DNA of 64,000 nt. Origin: Calamus simplicifolius. Lineage: Eukaryota; Streptophyta; Magnoliopsida; Arecales; Arecaceae. The stretch covers positions 1,504,664 through 1,568,663 of the forward strand of contig UESW01003832.1 in the NCBI GenBank assembly GCA_900491605.1, read 5' to 3'. This document shows, piece after piece, positions 1-10,265 of the stretch (positions are counted from its first letter, which is position 1; the number at the start of each line of letters is the position of its first letter). The notes beneath the pieces are model-generated. The model saw only the letters and a list, made by a program, of their open reading frames with translations. It did not search any database and was not told where the DNA came from. A program made the position numbers and the translations under genes.

Positions 1-776
1 AGCCAAGCTCGACGATGAGCTCTCCCAGTCCAGGGAAGAAGCTAACAATAGGCAGTCGAGAATCAATAACCTCAAGGATAGGATCAAGCAGGTCAAGGCC
101 GATAAGCTGAGGGCCTTCGGTGAGGTCGAGGAATTGACCGAGAGAATAGCTCGGCAGGAGGGGGAGGTACGATATCATCTCTTTAACTTCCCTTATTTTC
201 TCATTGTTGCACCGACTAATCCTGTGCTTACAGATGGAGAAGGCGAAACTCGAGGGCCAAAGTCAATTAGAGACCCTGCAAGGAGAGCTGGCGTCGAGTT
301 GCCGGAGGAGCTTGGAGCTCGAAGGCTAGGTCACTGAGACCGAGAAGCAAGTCGCCTCACTTCGGAGTCAGGTTGCTGAGGCTGAAAGGCAACTCGCCCT
401 ACTTCGGGGTGAATAGGATGTGACCTGTGCTGAGGCGTTCCAGCTCGGCGTGGAGGAGGTTCAAGCCCAAATATCTCAGGAGCACCCAGAATGGAACCTC
501 TCTTTCCTTGAGGTGGAGGGTTATGACGTGCAGACCCCAGGGACCGAGTTATCAGCAGAGACCGAATATGAAGAGGTCTCGGATATTGACGTAGATGCCC
601 TCCTGGGGGCTGATGCAACTGTAGACTTGGGTATGGATGGTCGAAAGGAGGAGAGCCATCTAAGCGACATAGGGGTGCTCGAGGCTCATCGATCGGCCAC
701 CTTCAAAGTGGGCAGACCGAGCCATGTTTCTCCAGTGCCGGCCACTGATGCCCCTGAGGTCAGGCCCGTGCCCTGA
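1..776 (+). pseudogene. Relic of antisense coiled-coil gene (last two exons) of element A
   Basis: This is the C-terminal part of the same gene that is intact in element B at 10266-13209. The first exon piece (1-166) encodes a charged coiled coil ending ARQEGE, matching ARREGE in B. An intron follows at 167-233 (GTACGA donor, TTACAG acceptor) at exactly the position of intron 3 in B. The last exon (234-776) is in one frame with TAG stops at 327-329 and 414-416, and keeps the motif HPEWNLSFL (HPEWDLSFL in B) and an acidic tail. The two stops make it a pseudogene. The rest of the gene lies left of the window. The identification rests on this comparison within the window. Confidence 0.8.
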
Positions 777-1131
777 TAACCAAGGACCGGTTCAGATTTT
801 GTATTATTATTTTTCTCTTTGTTGGCCATCTATAGAAGACTTCAATGAAATTTAAAAAATTTCCTTTGTCTCTATTATGCACCTTTTTCCTCTTTTCCGC
901 GTTATTTCGAGGATATTTAATTCGAAGGAGTCCGATAGATCGAAGTGAGTTTGATCCCAAGAAGGGGGCACCTCTTGAGCGCCTCGTTGCTATTTATTGA
1001 TCCTCTTCGGCGAGGGGATGCAACTTTTCGTTTCCTGTGAGCGCCCACTGAGGCGGTGATGCGTGGCGAGTTTCCACGATAGTGGCATTGGAGTTGATGG
1101 CCCGGGCGATCAAAATACCCGCCAGAAGTAG

Positions 1132-1140
1132 TTTAAATAT
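1132..1140 (+). promoter_or_regulatory. Relic TATA region of small antisense ORF, element A
   Basis: TTTAAATAT here aligns with the TATA box at 16179-16186 of element B. The block just upstream (GCGATCAAAATACCCGCC) aligns with CTGATCGGGATACCTGCC in B, and a G-rich stretch follows in both. The conservation covers about 50 bases although most of the surrounding 3' region of A and B no longer aligns by eye. Confidence 0.5.
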
Positions 1141-1272
1141 GGATGGGGGGATACCATCGTTAATCACCTCTCCTGTTGACCTCCCAAAATTTAGGATAGT
1201 AGGATGGCTTCTAGAAATGAAGGGGGGTCTACTAGAGCGCCAGGTAATAGCGATAATGGCCATGTGGGATAG

Positions 1273-1551
1273 GCCCCTCCACGAGAGGGCCCCCATAGGA
1301 GCCGCGTTCTGATAACTATCGACAGGGAGGACCTGTCGTTGATGCTCGTGGGCCGTGACCAACTCTGGAAGATGGTCGAAGAATACTTGGCCATGTCCAC
1401 GAGGGAGCACGAGCTCCTTTGTCAGATCAACAGTCGACTGGAAGGGCAAGTGGCAACTCTCCAGCAACAAATTGCTATTCTCAACGCCAAGCTAAGTTTG
1501 CGGTGTGGGAAGAGCTCGACAGCGTCCGGTGGAGATGATAAGCCCCAATGA
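1273..1551 (+). pseudogene. Small antisense coiled-coil ORF of element A (homologue of 16236-16529)
   Basis: The open frame after a TAG at 1270 runs to the TGA at 1549-1551. From the DNA, the segment ITIDREDLSLMLVGRDQL aligns with VTVDGLTLASGLAINEQL of the element B ORF, and VEEYLAMSTRE aligns with AEEFLDVSVRE. A leucine/glutamine-rich coiled coil (VATLQQQIAILNAKL) follows in both. The start codon equivalent to B's is not evident here, so A's copy is probably dead or 5'-degenerate. I do not recognise a named family. The similarity is the main evidence that this small reading frame was once selected. Confidence 0.55.
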
Positions 1552-1598
1552 GGGCTCGTGTGTCTTTTTCTTTTCTTTTTGTTTTTCTTTTTATGATG

Positions 1599-1604
1599 AA
1601 TAAA
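1599..1604 (+). terminator. Possible poly(A) signal after small antisense ORF of A
   Basis: AATAAA lies about 50 bases past the stop of the small ORF, after a long T-rich stretch. In B the equivalent site 70-90 bases after the stop reads ATGAATGAAAG, also after a T-rich stretch. Plant poly(A) signals are loose, so this is tentative. Confidence 0.35.
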
Positions 1605-1774
1605 AAGAATTTTCACAACTTTCATGTTCGCTGCCATCTTCGAAATGTTCGTTCTCATCATGTGAGTCTTACGAACGAACCACCCCCTTAGGGGATCTCT
1701 GGTGATCTTGTCGAGACTAAGGTATGGTGTCCCCGTTTTAGCCAAGGTAAGGGGAACTCATAAGTTCTAGTCGG

Positions 1775-2060
1775 AGTGTAGTATATCGCTCAGTTTTGCC
1801 AAAGCATAAGGAGCATCCTGTTAGCGTTGGGGCGAGAGTAGCTATCTTAGTTTGGACCGGGGGATAAGGGAACGTTCAGTTTTTACCGAATCAAAAGAGA
1901 TACCTCGGTTTTTTCGAACTAAGGAGACTATCTCGGCTTTGAGTCAAAGCAAAAAGCGATGTCTTGGTTTAGGCCGAAATATAACAGATGGTTCAGCTTC
2001 GGGCCGAAGCAGGAGATATCGACCTGGTCTTTATCGAAGTCTCAGGGGCGGCGTGTCTTT
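1775..2060. repeat. Degenerate inverted-repeat array in element A 3' region
   Basis: Roughly 40-base units, each with a decayed CTCGG...CCGAA-type inverted repeat (for example TTCAGCTTCGGGCCGAAGC near 2001). Units have diverged too far to define a consensus. It appears to be an old copy of the hairpin arrays seen at 3240-3850 and in element B. Confidence 0.45.
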
Positions 2061-2139
2061 ATTGAAGAGTACTTGGCTTCTGTGCCTTTTTATTGCTCTG
2101 CCAGCGCTTTATCTTTTTCAAGGCAAGTTGGCTTTGCGT

Positions 2140-2400
2140 GGGCGACAAGCATCCAGCTTTCATTGGGGGACATCTTTTTCAGTGGGGATTTCTTAGGCTC
2201 GTCCATATCTCAGAGATTTGCATGCGATTTTTTCGCATTTAAGGCTCCCGATTCGAGATCCTGGGGAGATCTTCTGCCTTCCATAATGACCTGAGGGGTT
2301 CGCTTGGCGCACTCTGATGTGTATCTTCCTGTCCCGGTGCGCTTGTAATACCTCTTCAGAGGTTGTATTTCTCATCGATTAATGGAATAAAGAAAGTTTT
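2140..2400 (+). other. Conserved non-coding block with poly(A)-like signal (element A copy)
   Basis: This block resembles element B at 13950-14080 and 14880-14960: shared stretches include GCTCGTC, GCATTTAA and GGGGATCTTC-like bases, ending in a GGAATAAAG signal at 2384-2392 that matches GGAAATAAAG in B. It looks like the 3' end of a plus-strand transcript. No reading frame is conserved between the two copies. In A it lies after the small ORF; in B it lies before it. Confidence 0.45.
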
Positions 2401-2834
2401 TTGTTCTTTCTTTTTTTAAATGTCTACTTTTTCCCTTTGGCGTGACTATGCAGTCTTGTCCATTTTAGGCTTACCGAGTCATGCTTGGCTCGTAAACCTT
2501 CGACTGTGCTTGGGTAGCACTGCCTTCATTAGGCATTTTTATAGTGTTTGACCCCCTTCAGAGGAGGCACTGGTCTCTGTTCAAGTTAGAGGGAGGCCTG
2601 GGCGACCTTACCGATTCACAAGATAGGCACGGCCTGATAAAAAGGGGCTAAGTAGGTCTTTCCTTAAGGAGAAGAGACTTGCACAACTCTGTTGATGGGC
2701 AGAGAGAGGGATTGCTTACTTGCACCGAAGTATGATAAGATGTATCAGTTGTGCTAAAATGTTTGAGAAATCAACCGGCCTTGTGTTACTACAGAATCGC
2801 CGGGGCTATTTGGTTTTGTCCAAGGCTTCAAAGA

Positions 2835-3850
2835 TTAATAAGAAATTCCATTCGGCTTTGGCCGAGGGTTCTGATATATCACTCGGTCTTGGCCGAGGTT
2901 TCTGTTAATAAGAGATGCACTTCGGCTTTGGCCGATGCTTTTGATAATAAGAGATGCACTTCGGCTCTGGCCGAGGCTTTGGGGAGCCATTCGGGCATAA
3001 CGAGGCTTTGGGAAGCTACTCGAGCATGACAAGGCTTTAGGAACCGTAGAGTGTATACCTGGTGGTGCCATAGCGCGGGGAACATTGCTCGGCCCTGCCG
3101 AAGTTTGAAGATTGTTTGAAGATCACTCGGTTCGGCCGGGGCTCGTAAGCTGCCTGAATTCGACCGAGGCTTTTACATCGTTTGGCCCGATCGGGGCTTG
3201 TAAGCTGCCCAAATCCAGCCAAAGGCTTGTAGATCACTTGGCTCCCAGCCGTACTGGGAGTGCTCGGCCATACCGAGTCTTTGTGGAATAGGACTCGGCC
3301 CAGCCGAGGTACGGAGATTTAGCTTGGCCTCCGTGCATACCGGGAGTGCTCGGCCATACCGAGTCTCTATGGAATAGGACTCGGCCCAGCTGAGGTACTG
3401 AGATTTAGCTTGGCCCCTGGGTGTGCCGGGAGTGCTCGGCCATACCGAGTCTTTGTGGAATAGAAGTCGGCCCAGCTGATGTACGGAGATTTAGCTTGGC
3501 CCTCAGGCATACCGGGAGTGTTCGGCCATACCGAGTCTTTATGGAATAGGAGTCGGTCCAGCCGAGGTACAGAGATTTAGCTTGGCCTCCGGGCGTACCG
3601 GGAGTACTCGGCCATACCGAGTCTCTGTGGAATAGGACTCGGCCCAGCCGAGGTATGGAGATTTAGCTTAGCCTCCGAGCGTACCGGGAGTGCTTGGCCA
3701 TACCGAGTCTCTATGGAATAGGACTCGGCCCAGCTGAGGTACGGAGATTTAGCTTGGCCCTCGGGCGTACCAGGAGTGCTCGGCCATACTGAGTCTCTGT
3801 GGAATAGGACTCGGTCCAGCCGAGGTATGGAGATTTCTTGATCAAGGAGG
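2835..3850. repeat. Tandem array of hairpin units in element A (about 87-base period)
   Basis: From 3240 to 3850 a unit of about 87 bases repeats about seven times. Each unit carries several short inverted repeats: CTCGGCCATACCGAG (first at 3262-3276), CTCGGCCCAGCCGAG, and a CTCC...GGGAG pair. The part 2835-3230 holds shorter, more diverged units with the same CTCGG...CCGAG idea. The array lies between the integrase stop at 3993 and the antisense genes. Hypervariable tandem repeats in this 3' region are known for Tat/Ogre-lineage elements. Confidence 0.85.
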
Positions 3851-3992
3851 CAGCTCGGTCATGCCGAGAATTGGTAAGCAACATCTATTTTTCATTATGA
3901 CTTTTCAGAAAAATGATTGTAGCGATCATGCTGCAGATCATAGAAACAAGATGCCAATACTGTAAATGGGGCAAGTCTATAGAAAGTGTACC

Positions 3993-5428
3993 CTACTGAT
4001 GGTATATGCGGAGATTGTCTAAATTCCATGTCTGGGGAATGGATTTTCCGTTCAGATCCTGGAGCTTGTAGGTACCGGGCCCGATGACTTCTGCCACTTG
4101 ATAGGGGCCTTCTCAGTTCGGAGACAGCTTTCCTTGTTCCAGTGGTTTGGAGATGGATGCTTTCCGGAGGACAAGATCGCCGGGTGAGAAAGATTTTCCT
4201 TTGACTCCAGAGGCATGATAGCGAGCCACTCTTTGTTGATAGGTAGCTACTCTGATCCGAGCTTTCTCTCTGATCTCCTCCACCAGGTCGAGGTTGGTGC
4301 GGAACTGCTCGTCGTTAGCCTCCTCCGAGTAACTCTCCACTCGCAGAGAGGGGAGTCCTATCTCCATGTGGATGACGGCTTCTGTGCTGAAGGCCATCCG
4401 AAATGGGGTCTCGCCTGTGGGAACTCTCTGGGTGGTGCGGTAGGCCCATAGGACGTGGTAAAGTTCGTCCGCCCATCTGCCTCGGGCTCTGGCAAGCTAA
4501 GCCTTGATCCCTTGAAGCAGGGTCCGATTAGTTACTTTGGCTTCTCCGTTGGCTTGTGGATGCCCGACTGATGTGAGGCGATGATAGATTCCATGCTCCT
4601 CACAGAACTCTCGAAACTTAGGGTTATCAAACTGCTTGCCATTGTCGGTGATGATGGTATGCGGGAGGCCGAAGTGACAAATAATGGATCTCCACATGAA
4701 GTCCTTAGCCCGAGCTTCGGTTATCTGGGCAACTGCCTTGGCCTCGACCCACTTGGTGAAGTAGTCAATGGCGACAAATAAGAACTTTCTCTATCTTGTG
4801 GCAAGGGAAAACGGGCCAAGGATGTCCATCCCCCACTTAGCAAAGGACCAAGCGAAGGAAATAGGGACCAAGCTGGCAGAGGGGAGCCTCTGAATATTAG
4901 AATGTCTCTGACAAGGGTCGCAAGCTTGGACGAGATCGTCAGCATCCTTTTGCATTGTGAGCCAATAATACCCCTGGCATAGTACGTTGTGGCATAAGGA
5001 TCGGCTCCCCAGATGGTTGCCGCAAATTCCCTCATGCACTTCCCGAAGAGCATAATCAGCCTCATATGGGCAAAGGCACTTAAGCAGCGGCATGGAGAAG
5101 GACCGCTTATACAGTTGGTCATCGATCAACACATAATGGGTGGCCTGCAATTTCAGCTTTCTTGCTTCCTTTCGGTCGGCTGGGAGTGGCCCTTATTTAA
5201 GATACTTAAATATGGGGTCGAACCAGGATGGTTCAACCTCGACCTGCATCACTCGGTCAGCCTCCGTGATGCTGGGCTTTTCCAGAATCTCAAGGGGAAA
5301 CTTTCGCTCAAAATCTATCGATTCCGTGGTTGCCAGCCGGGACAATAGGTTGGCGCGTGCATTCCCAGATCTTGGGATCTGAATGACTTCAAACTCGAAG
5401 AAATGGGAAAGTAAGTCCTGCACCACTT
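3993..5428 (-). pseudogene. Element A pol, 3' part: end of RNase H and integrase
   Basis: Reading the minus strand from 5428: the RNase H C-terminus (EFEVIQIPRSGNARANLLSRL), the integrase zinc-binding region (around 5150-4900; REVHEGICGNHLG and CDPCQRH), the catalytic core (about 4790-4500; TDNGKQFDNPKF and HPQANGEAKVTNRTLL), and the integrase C-terminus (4397-4113; GDLVLRKASISKPLEQGKLSPN). The frame ends NLRIYHQ with a stop at 3993-3995. Several frameshifts and stops split the frame. The 5' part of the same pol continues at 33267 beyond element C. Integrase inserts the element DNA into chromosomes; this copy cannot. Confidence 0.9.
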
Positions 5429-6922
5429 TATTGGCCCAGATGGCAACCCAAGAGGGGGGTGAATTGAGTTCTTAAAAAATTTAATCTTTTAAAACGATTA
5501 GCTTTGGAATAAACAAGATTAAGTGCAAGGTAAGTATTAACCACAAACAAAGAGAGAGAGAGATTCAAAACATGGCAAACACAAAGATTTTATAGTGGTT
5601 CGGTGTATCCAACACCTACGTCTACTCCCAAGTACTACTTGGATCCACACTATAATCTACTAGATTACGGCCGAGTTATTTTACAAGCTCACAACTCAAA
5701 ACTTGTTGTTTCCCACGGGATCACAACGAACCCAGCTGGTTTTCTCGGGCTCACCAGTACAAAACCCAAACCTCAAGCTAATCTAGCTTGACCCGAGGTA
5801 TACTACATCCACTAATTCAATCCCCCTAATTGAACTAGCAAGAACAAATGAGAATAGAGTTTACAATAACAAACAGCTCCTCAAATGAGCAAATATTCAA
5901 TGTAAATAAACAAGGTTAGAAAAGCCTGTTTGAAGCAGAGTTGATTTGAGCTTTTCTTCTTTTCTTCTTTTCCTCTTCTCCCTTGAGATGTTGAATCAGG
6001 CCTCAACTCGAATTCTTCACAAGATTTGCAGATAAGAAGTTGAAAAAAATAGGGTTTTTGGCTCTCTTTTTCTTCTTTTGGAAAATCCTCTGAATTTGAA
6101 CTTTGAATGCCTTGGATTTCTCTTTGAGCTTTCTGGAGTTGATGGATTTGAACTTTGATTCTTTCCTCTAAATTTCTTGCTCAAGACTTCTTGGATTTTT
6201 CAATTTGATTTTTCTCTATTTTTTGTCTCTCTTTTTCAAATGAATGGGCTCCCCTTTTATAGATTCTTCTTAATCCAGGATTAGGTGAAAAACTAGCCGT
6301 TATTTCTGTCCTTGGATTCCTCCTACACACAAAAAAAGTGTCAATTAGAGATTAGGTGAGAAAATATTACCGTTGGAGGCCGTTCTGATATTTTAAAAAT
6401 CCGTTCCTAACAGGTTGGAGTCAGCTCCAACTTTTCAGGTGTCAGTTCCAAGTCGTGTATCCAAAAATAGAAAGTAAAAGTTTGTTGAGGAGTTGGCTTT
6501 GGAAAAGGTAAGTGTCGGCTCGCTGCGTTCAGGTGTCGGCTCCGAAAAATTGTAAGTGTCGGCTCCAGGATAGTCCAAAAATATACTTTCTGCTCCCGCA
6601 TTGGAGTCGGCTCCAGACACTGTAAGTGTCGACTCCGAAACTATGGGTGTTAGCTCCGAAACACTGGGTGTCAGCTCCAGACCATGCCAAAAATCAGAAA
6701 AGCATTTGATCGGCCATGGGGTCGGCTCTATACTTTCTAGGTGTTGACTCCAGGCTCTGAATTTTGAAACATACCTTTAACATTTGATTCAAAACACGTT
6801 TCTTTATACCTTTTGATTAATCAAATATTTTTAAGCCCTGAAACACTTGTTAAATTTATTAGTAACAAAATGAATATACTCATATCTTTTATTAATCATC
6901 AAAATCAATAATTGGGTCAACA
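5429..6922 (-). repeat. 3' LTR of element C
   Basis: It starts TATTGGCCCAGATGGC (TG mutated to TA) and ends GGGTCAACA on the plus strand, and is near-identical by eye to the 5' LTR at 31778-33266. It includes a cluster of GTGTCGGCTCC/GAGTCGACTC-type repeats at about 6417-6750, which on the minus strand lies in the upstream (U3) part. No gene is expected inside. Confidence 0.92.
6417..6755. repeat. GTCGGCTCC-type repeat cluster in C 3' LTR
   Basis: About a dozen copies of the core (A/G)GTGTCGGCTCC or GGAGTCGGCTCC, irregularly spaced by 15-40 bases. Some versions are palindromic (GAGTCGACTC). The same cluster occurs in the 5' LTR (32760-33090), in the solo LTR (63105-63430) and upstream of ORF2 of element C (26505-26705). 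Position in U3 suggests promoter sites. Confidence 0.75.
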
Positions 6923-7292
6923 ATCTCCCCCTTTTTGATGATTATAAAAATATTGAGTATATGCATGAGTAAACAATTGGATTCTCAAATCAAAATTTTT
7001 AAATATTTAATCCTCACAGATAAGCTCCCCCTGAATGAGATAGCTCCTCCTATGAAGTTCAATTTAATAATTGTTCTTTCTTTTAACAGAAAATTTTAAT
7101 GGTTGATACCACTTTTAATTGCCTCTCCTTATGTGCAGTTAATTAGATACCAATAAATTAAGCTTAATTGAGCTTACTTGATCAAATGCATATATAAAAG
7201 CTAAATATTTCTCCCCTCTTTATTTGTCTCCCCCTTGTTTTTGTTTTACAGTCAATGCATATACAATTTTACATAACTCTCCCCCTTTTTTG
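6923..7292 (-). promoter_or_regulatory. Multiple polypurine tracts of element C
   Basis: On the minus strand, AAAAAGGGGGAGAT (6923-6936) abuts the 3' LTR and would prime plus-strand DNA synthesis. Further GGGGGAG-type tracts occur at about 7026-7033, 7209-7240 and 7277-7292. Repeated polypurine tracts upstream of the 3' LTR are a known Sirevirus hallmark. The stretch 7293-7517 is AT-rich and without a gene. Confidence 0.75.
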
Positions 7293-8165
7293 TAATCAAC
7301 AAAAAGATCAAGAAGGGTTAAGTAAAATGATAAAATTGATAGATTTTTCAAGGTCCAAAAGATATTCATTAAGTATAAGATAAGTTCATTACAACAAAAG
7401 TCAAATGTTACAAAATGAAACTTCATTGTATCAAGCATTAAACTATACTCCATTACATTGAAACTTTAAGATAAATCAAACTAGACTAATTATCAAAGAC
7501 ACTTCATTATAAGATAATCAAAAATGAGTTCTGTTGCCGCCGGGATCCGTCCTCCGACTCGGGCGCGGTCGATCCTCAGGGAGTGGGGTGCGGCGGACCT
7601 GCAAAACAGGAAGCCCACACACGGAGGGACGCCGGGGGTGGTCCTCCACGGAAGGCCCTCCGACGCTCAAGTCAGTGAGGAAGGAATCGGCGATCAACCA
7701 GACAATGGGGAGGTGGATCTCTCCGAGTGACCTCTCCAGGGGGCGGCCAATCGGAGGCTCTAGGAGGGGCAGAGCACCGACGAGCTGCCGGGAGAGAGGA
7801 ATGACTCCAGAGTTTTTGTCCATCAAGAGTCGCGTACCTGAGGGAATCTGCCAATCTGACATTTATAGACTGTCACCTGGGGACTTGAGCATCTTCTGGA
7901 AGGTACTGAGGTTGTTATGATACGGGGGTAGATAGAATCAGGCCGTTGTGGGGCCGTTAGAATCCACGCCTGGTTTGTTGAGGGATCGACGGCTGGGAGA
8001 GCTTCGTGATGTCTTGGGATCTGGGTGAGTAGACCTGGGGCGGTTACGATAGGTCTTAGGCCACATCTTAACATGATTCCCTGCCTAAGGTGCTGCTCGG
8101 GTAAGCTTGAGCTCTCCCGCGTCAGGTTCCGCGGAGGTAGACGTCAGGGCATGGATCGCTAGGTA

Positions 8166-8645
8166 GTAGCGGGCTACGGAAGCCCGGAAGAGGCCGAGCT
8201 ACGGAAGCCCAGAGGGGGCCGAGCCAGGGAGGCCCGGAGGAGGCCGAGCTAGGGAAGCCCGGAAGAGGCCGAGCTACGGAGGCCCAGAGGAGGCCGAGCT
8301 ACGGAAGCCCGGAAGAGGCCGAGCTACGGAGGCCCGGAGGAGGCCGAGCTACGGAGGCCCGGAAGAGGCCGAGCTAGGGAAGCCCGGAGGAGGCCGAGCT
8401 AGGGAAGCCCGGAAGAGGCCGAGCTACGGAGGCCCGGAGGAGACCAAGCTAGGGAAGCCCGGAAGAGGCCGAGCTACGGAGGCCCGGAAGAGACCAAGCT
8501 ACGGAAGCCCAGAGGAGGCCGAGCTAGGGAAGCCCGAAAGAGGCCGAGCTACGGAGGCCCGGAAGAGGCCGAGCTACGGAAGCCCGGAGGAGGCCGAGCT
8601 ACGGAGGCCCGGAAGAGGCCGAGCTAGGGAAGCCCGGAAGGAGAC
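8166..8645. repeat. 25-base tandem array in B 3' LTR
   Basis: About 19 units of GAGGCCGAGCTACGGAAGC followed by CCGGAA, with mainly A/G changes between units and no spacer. It has a direct counterpart at 24540-24957 in the other LTR with about two fewer units, so the array has changed length since B inserted. Confidence 0.9.
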
Positions 8646-8661
8646 GGCGGGAGGAGGTCAG

Positions 8662-9785
8662 TGATAAACGCATAAATAATTATCATTAAACCTATTAATT
8701 AATAATTTAACGTACCTATTATTATTTAATATTTTAATATTTATATAATATTTTAGATAAAATCTTATCAATTTAAAGAGCTCGATTTTACGGATTTAAT
8801 GACGCAAACGGCACTTAAATCAGATTTAAGATGAGCTCGAAATTAATTTTTCATTGATTTATCTGTTTTAGCACGGATTTTAAAGTGAAGTCGGCAAACG
8901 AAGTGCCGACTTCATCGTTTTTCTGCCCAGTTCTCTGTTTTCCGCCGATTCTTCTCCATTCAATTTCTAACAGTTTCCTCCACCAATTAAGGAATAGATT
9001 AGATTAGAAGTTATCAAATTGAGATAATTAAATTCCTTTAGAAGGAATTTAAATTTTATAAAGGATTTATCTAGATTTTTTTGTGGCTTCCGCGTCCTCT
9101 GCTTTCGCTGCGTTCTTTGTTTTGAAACAGGAATCCTCGCCGCGTCAAACCCGCGTCTGGGCTTCTATAAATAGCAGCAGGGGGAGTCCAAGGAAGCGGC
9201 ATCCAGGAGATCTCTTCTTCCTCAATCTCGTGTGTTTCGTGGGTCCTCTGGGTCCTCTGGTTTCGTTCCAGGCGCTGCATCTGTGGGCGTTGGGGAGACG
9301 ATCGTGGCTTGGTTCCGTGGGTGTTGGGGAGACGATCGTGGCTTGGCTCTGCTCGTGAGGTGCCCGTTCGAGCAATCAGCATAATAGTGGCTTGGTTCAT
9401 CTTAGTTTATTTTATTGCTTTTTGTTGCCATGTTAGAAATTAAAATTCTTTTATTTTAGATTTTAATATGCACTCTTAGATTTATTGAAATAAAATTTCT
9501 ATTCATGTTAAATTGTTATTAAATTTTATTTAAGTAAAAAATAATTTAGACTGATTTATTCTTAAAAGAGACGGGCCGTGATCTACGGATACGAGCCGTG
9601 CTCTAATAAGATAAACCATATCTTATTATTTTGCACTATTAATTATCTACTTAGTTATCTATTTAGTTAAATTTATAAAATTATTTCAAGATAATCGCTA
9701 AAGTCCCTATGGAATCGATCCCTTACTCTCGCTATCCTAATAGTAAAATTAAGGTGTTTAAATTGTTGCGCTATGACACGCATCA
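8662..9785 (+). mobile_element. Solo LTR of an Athila-type element inside B 3' LTR
   Basis: The segment starts TGATAAACGCATAAATA and ends GACACGCATCA, flanked by GTCAG at 8657-8661 and 9786-9790. It resembles, in opposite orientation, the LTR at 54558-55496 (TGATAAGTACATAAATA start, GGACACGCATCA end, and a shared motif around ACGGGCCGTGATCTACGG). A TATA box (TATAAATA, near 9168) sits where an LTR promoter would. With no internal region left, it is a product of LTR-LTR recombination. It is the youngest layer of the four-level nest. Confidence 0.9.
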
Positions 9786-9842
9786 GTCAGCCTTAGCCGC
9801 CTCGCACGGATATCAATGCAATGATGATTTTACCCCCCAACA

Positions 9843-9858
9843 CATGCCCTCCACTCCC
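9843..9858 (-). promoter_or_regulatory. Polypurine tract of element B
   Basis: On the minus strand GGGAGTGGAGGGCATG directly precedes the 3' LTR start. This is the expected plus-strand primer position and fixes the LTR boundary. Confidence 0.6.
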
Positions 9859-10141
9859 TAGTTCGAAGCGTAGGTTCGGGCGTAGGGAGTATAAACTCAA
9901 GTGGCGCGCCCTGGACGGGACGTCTTGGCCTAAACAGCTCGTGCAATGATGCCCTAATTAATGCGATAGGGCCATCGTACCTTTGGAGGTAAGGCTCCTC
10001 CACTAGCGACGGTTGAGATTGTGCCGTGCCGTGAATCCCGATCGATATGGAGGTTTGTCGAGGCGATTTCGGACGCCTCGAATGGGATGTCCCGTCTCCC
10101 CAGGGCAGTTCCTTGGCGGAGAAGCGAAGTGACAGCTGCCC

Positions 10142-10155
10142 TATATATATATATA
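10142..10155 (+). promoter_or_regulatory. TATA-like promoter of antisense gene in element B
   Basis: An uninterrupted TATATATATATATA lies 111 bases upstream of the ATG at 10266, in a region that is otherwise GC-rich. It is in the internal region just inside the 3' LTR, so the antisense gene probably has its own promoter rather than using the LTR. An antisense accessory gene transcribed from its own promoter is known for the maize Grande element of the same lineage. Confidence 0.5.
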
Positions 10156-10265
10156 CGCACATGTGCGCATGTTCGCGGCGTCTTCTCACCTTGTTTTCAT
10201 AAGAGCATTGGCCTCTCATCCTCTCCAGCATTCACCGTTTTCGCCCAGGATTTCCCTCGACCGAG

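Larger units (their letters stand above)
7532..9842 (-). repeat. 3' LTR of element B, interrupted by an Athila-type solo LTR
   Basis: It begins TGTTGCCGCCGGGATCC and ends CCCCCCAACA. Removing the inserted solo LTR (8662-9785) and its duplication leaves about 1182 bases, against 1131 for the 5' LTR. The 51-base difference equals about two units of the internal 25-base array. Confidence 0.92.

Noticed and set aside
7518..7920. Open frames at the start of the B LTRs (also 23811-24291)
   Set aside because: They lie in LTR sequence, are present twice by duplication, and lack any recognisable motif.
8166..8645. CRISPR-like regular repeats
   Set aside because: Units are contiguous without unique spacers, within a plant LTR; the same holds for the other arrays.
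9071..9400. Short ORFs on both strands within the Athila solo LTR
   Set aside because: Located in and after the LTR promoter region, not conserved in the LTR at 54558-55496.
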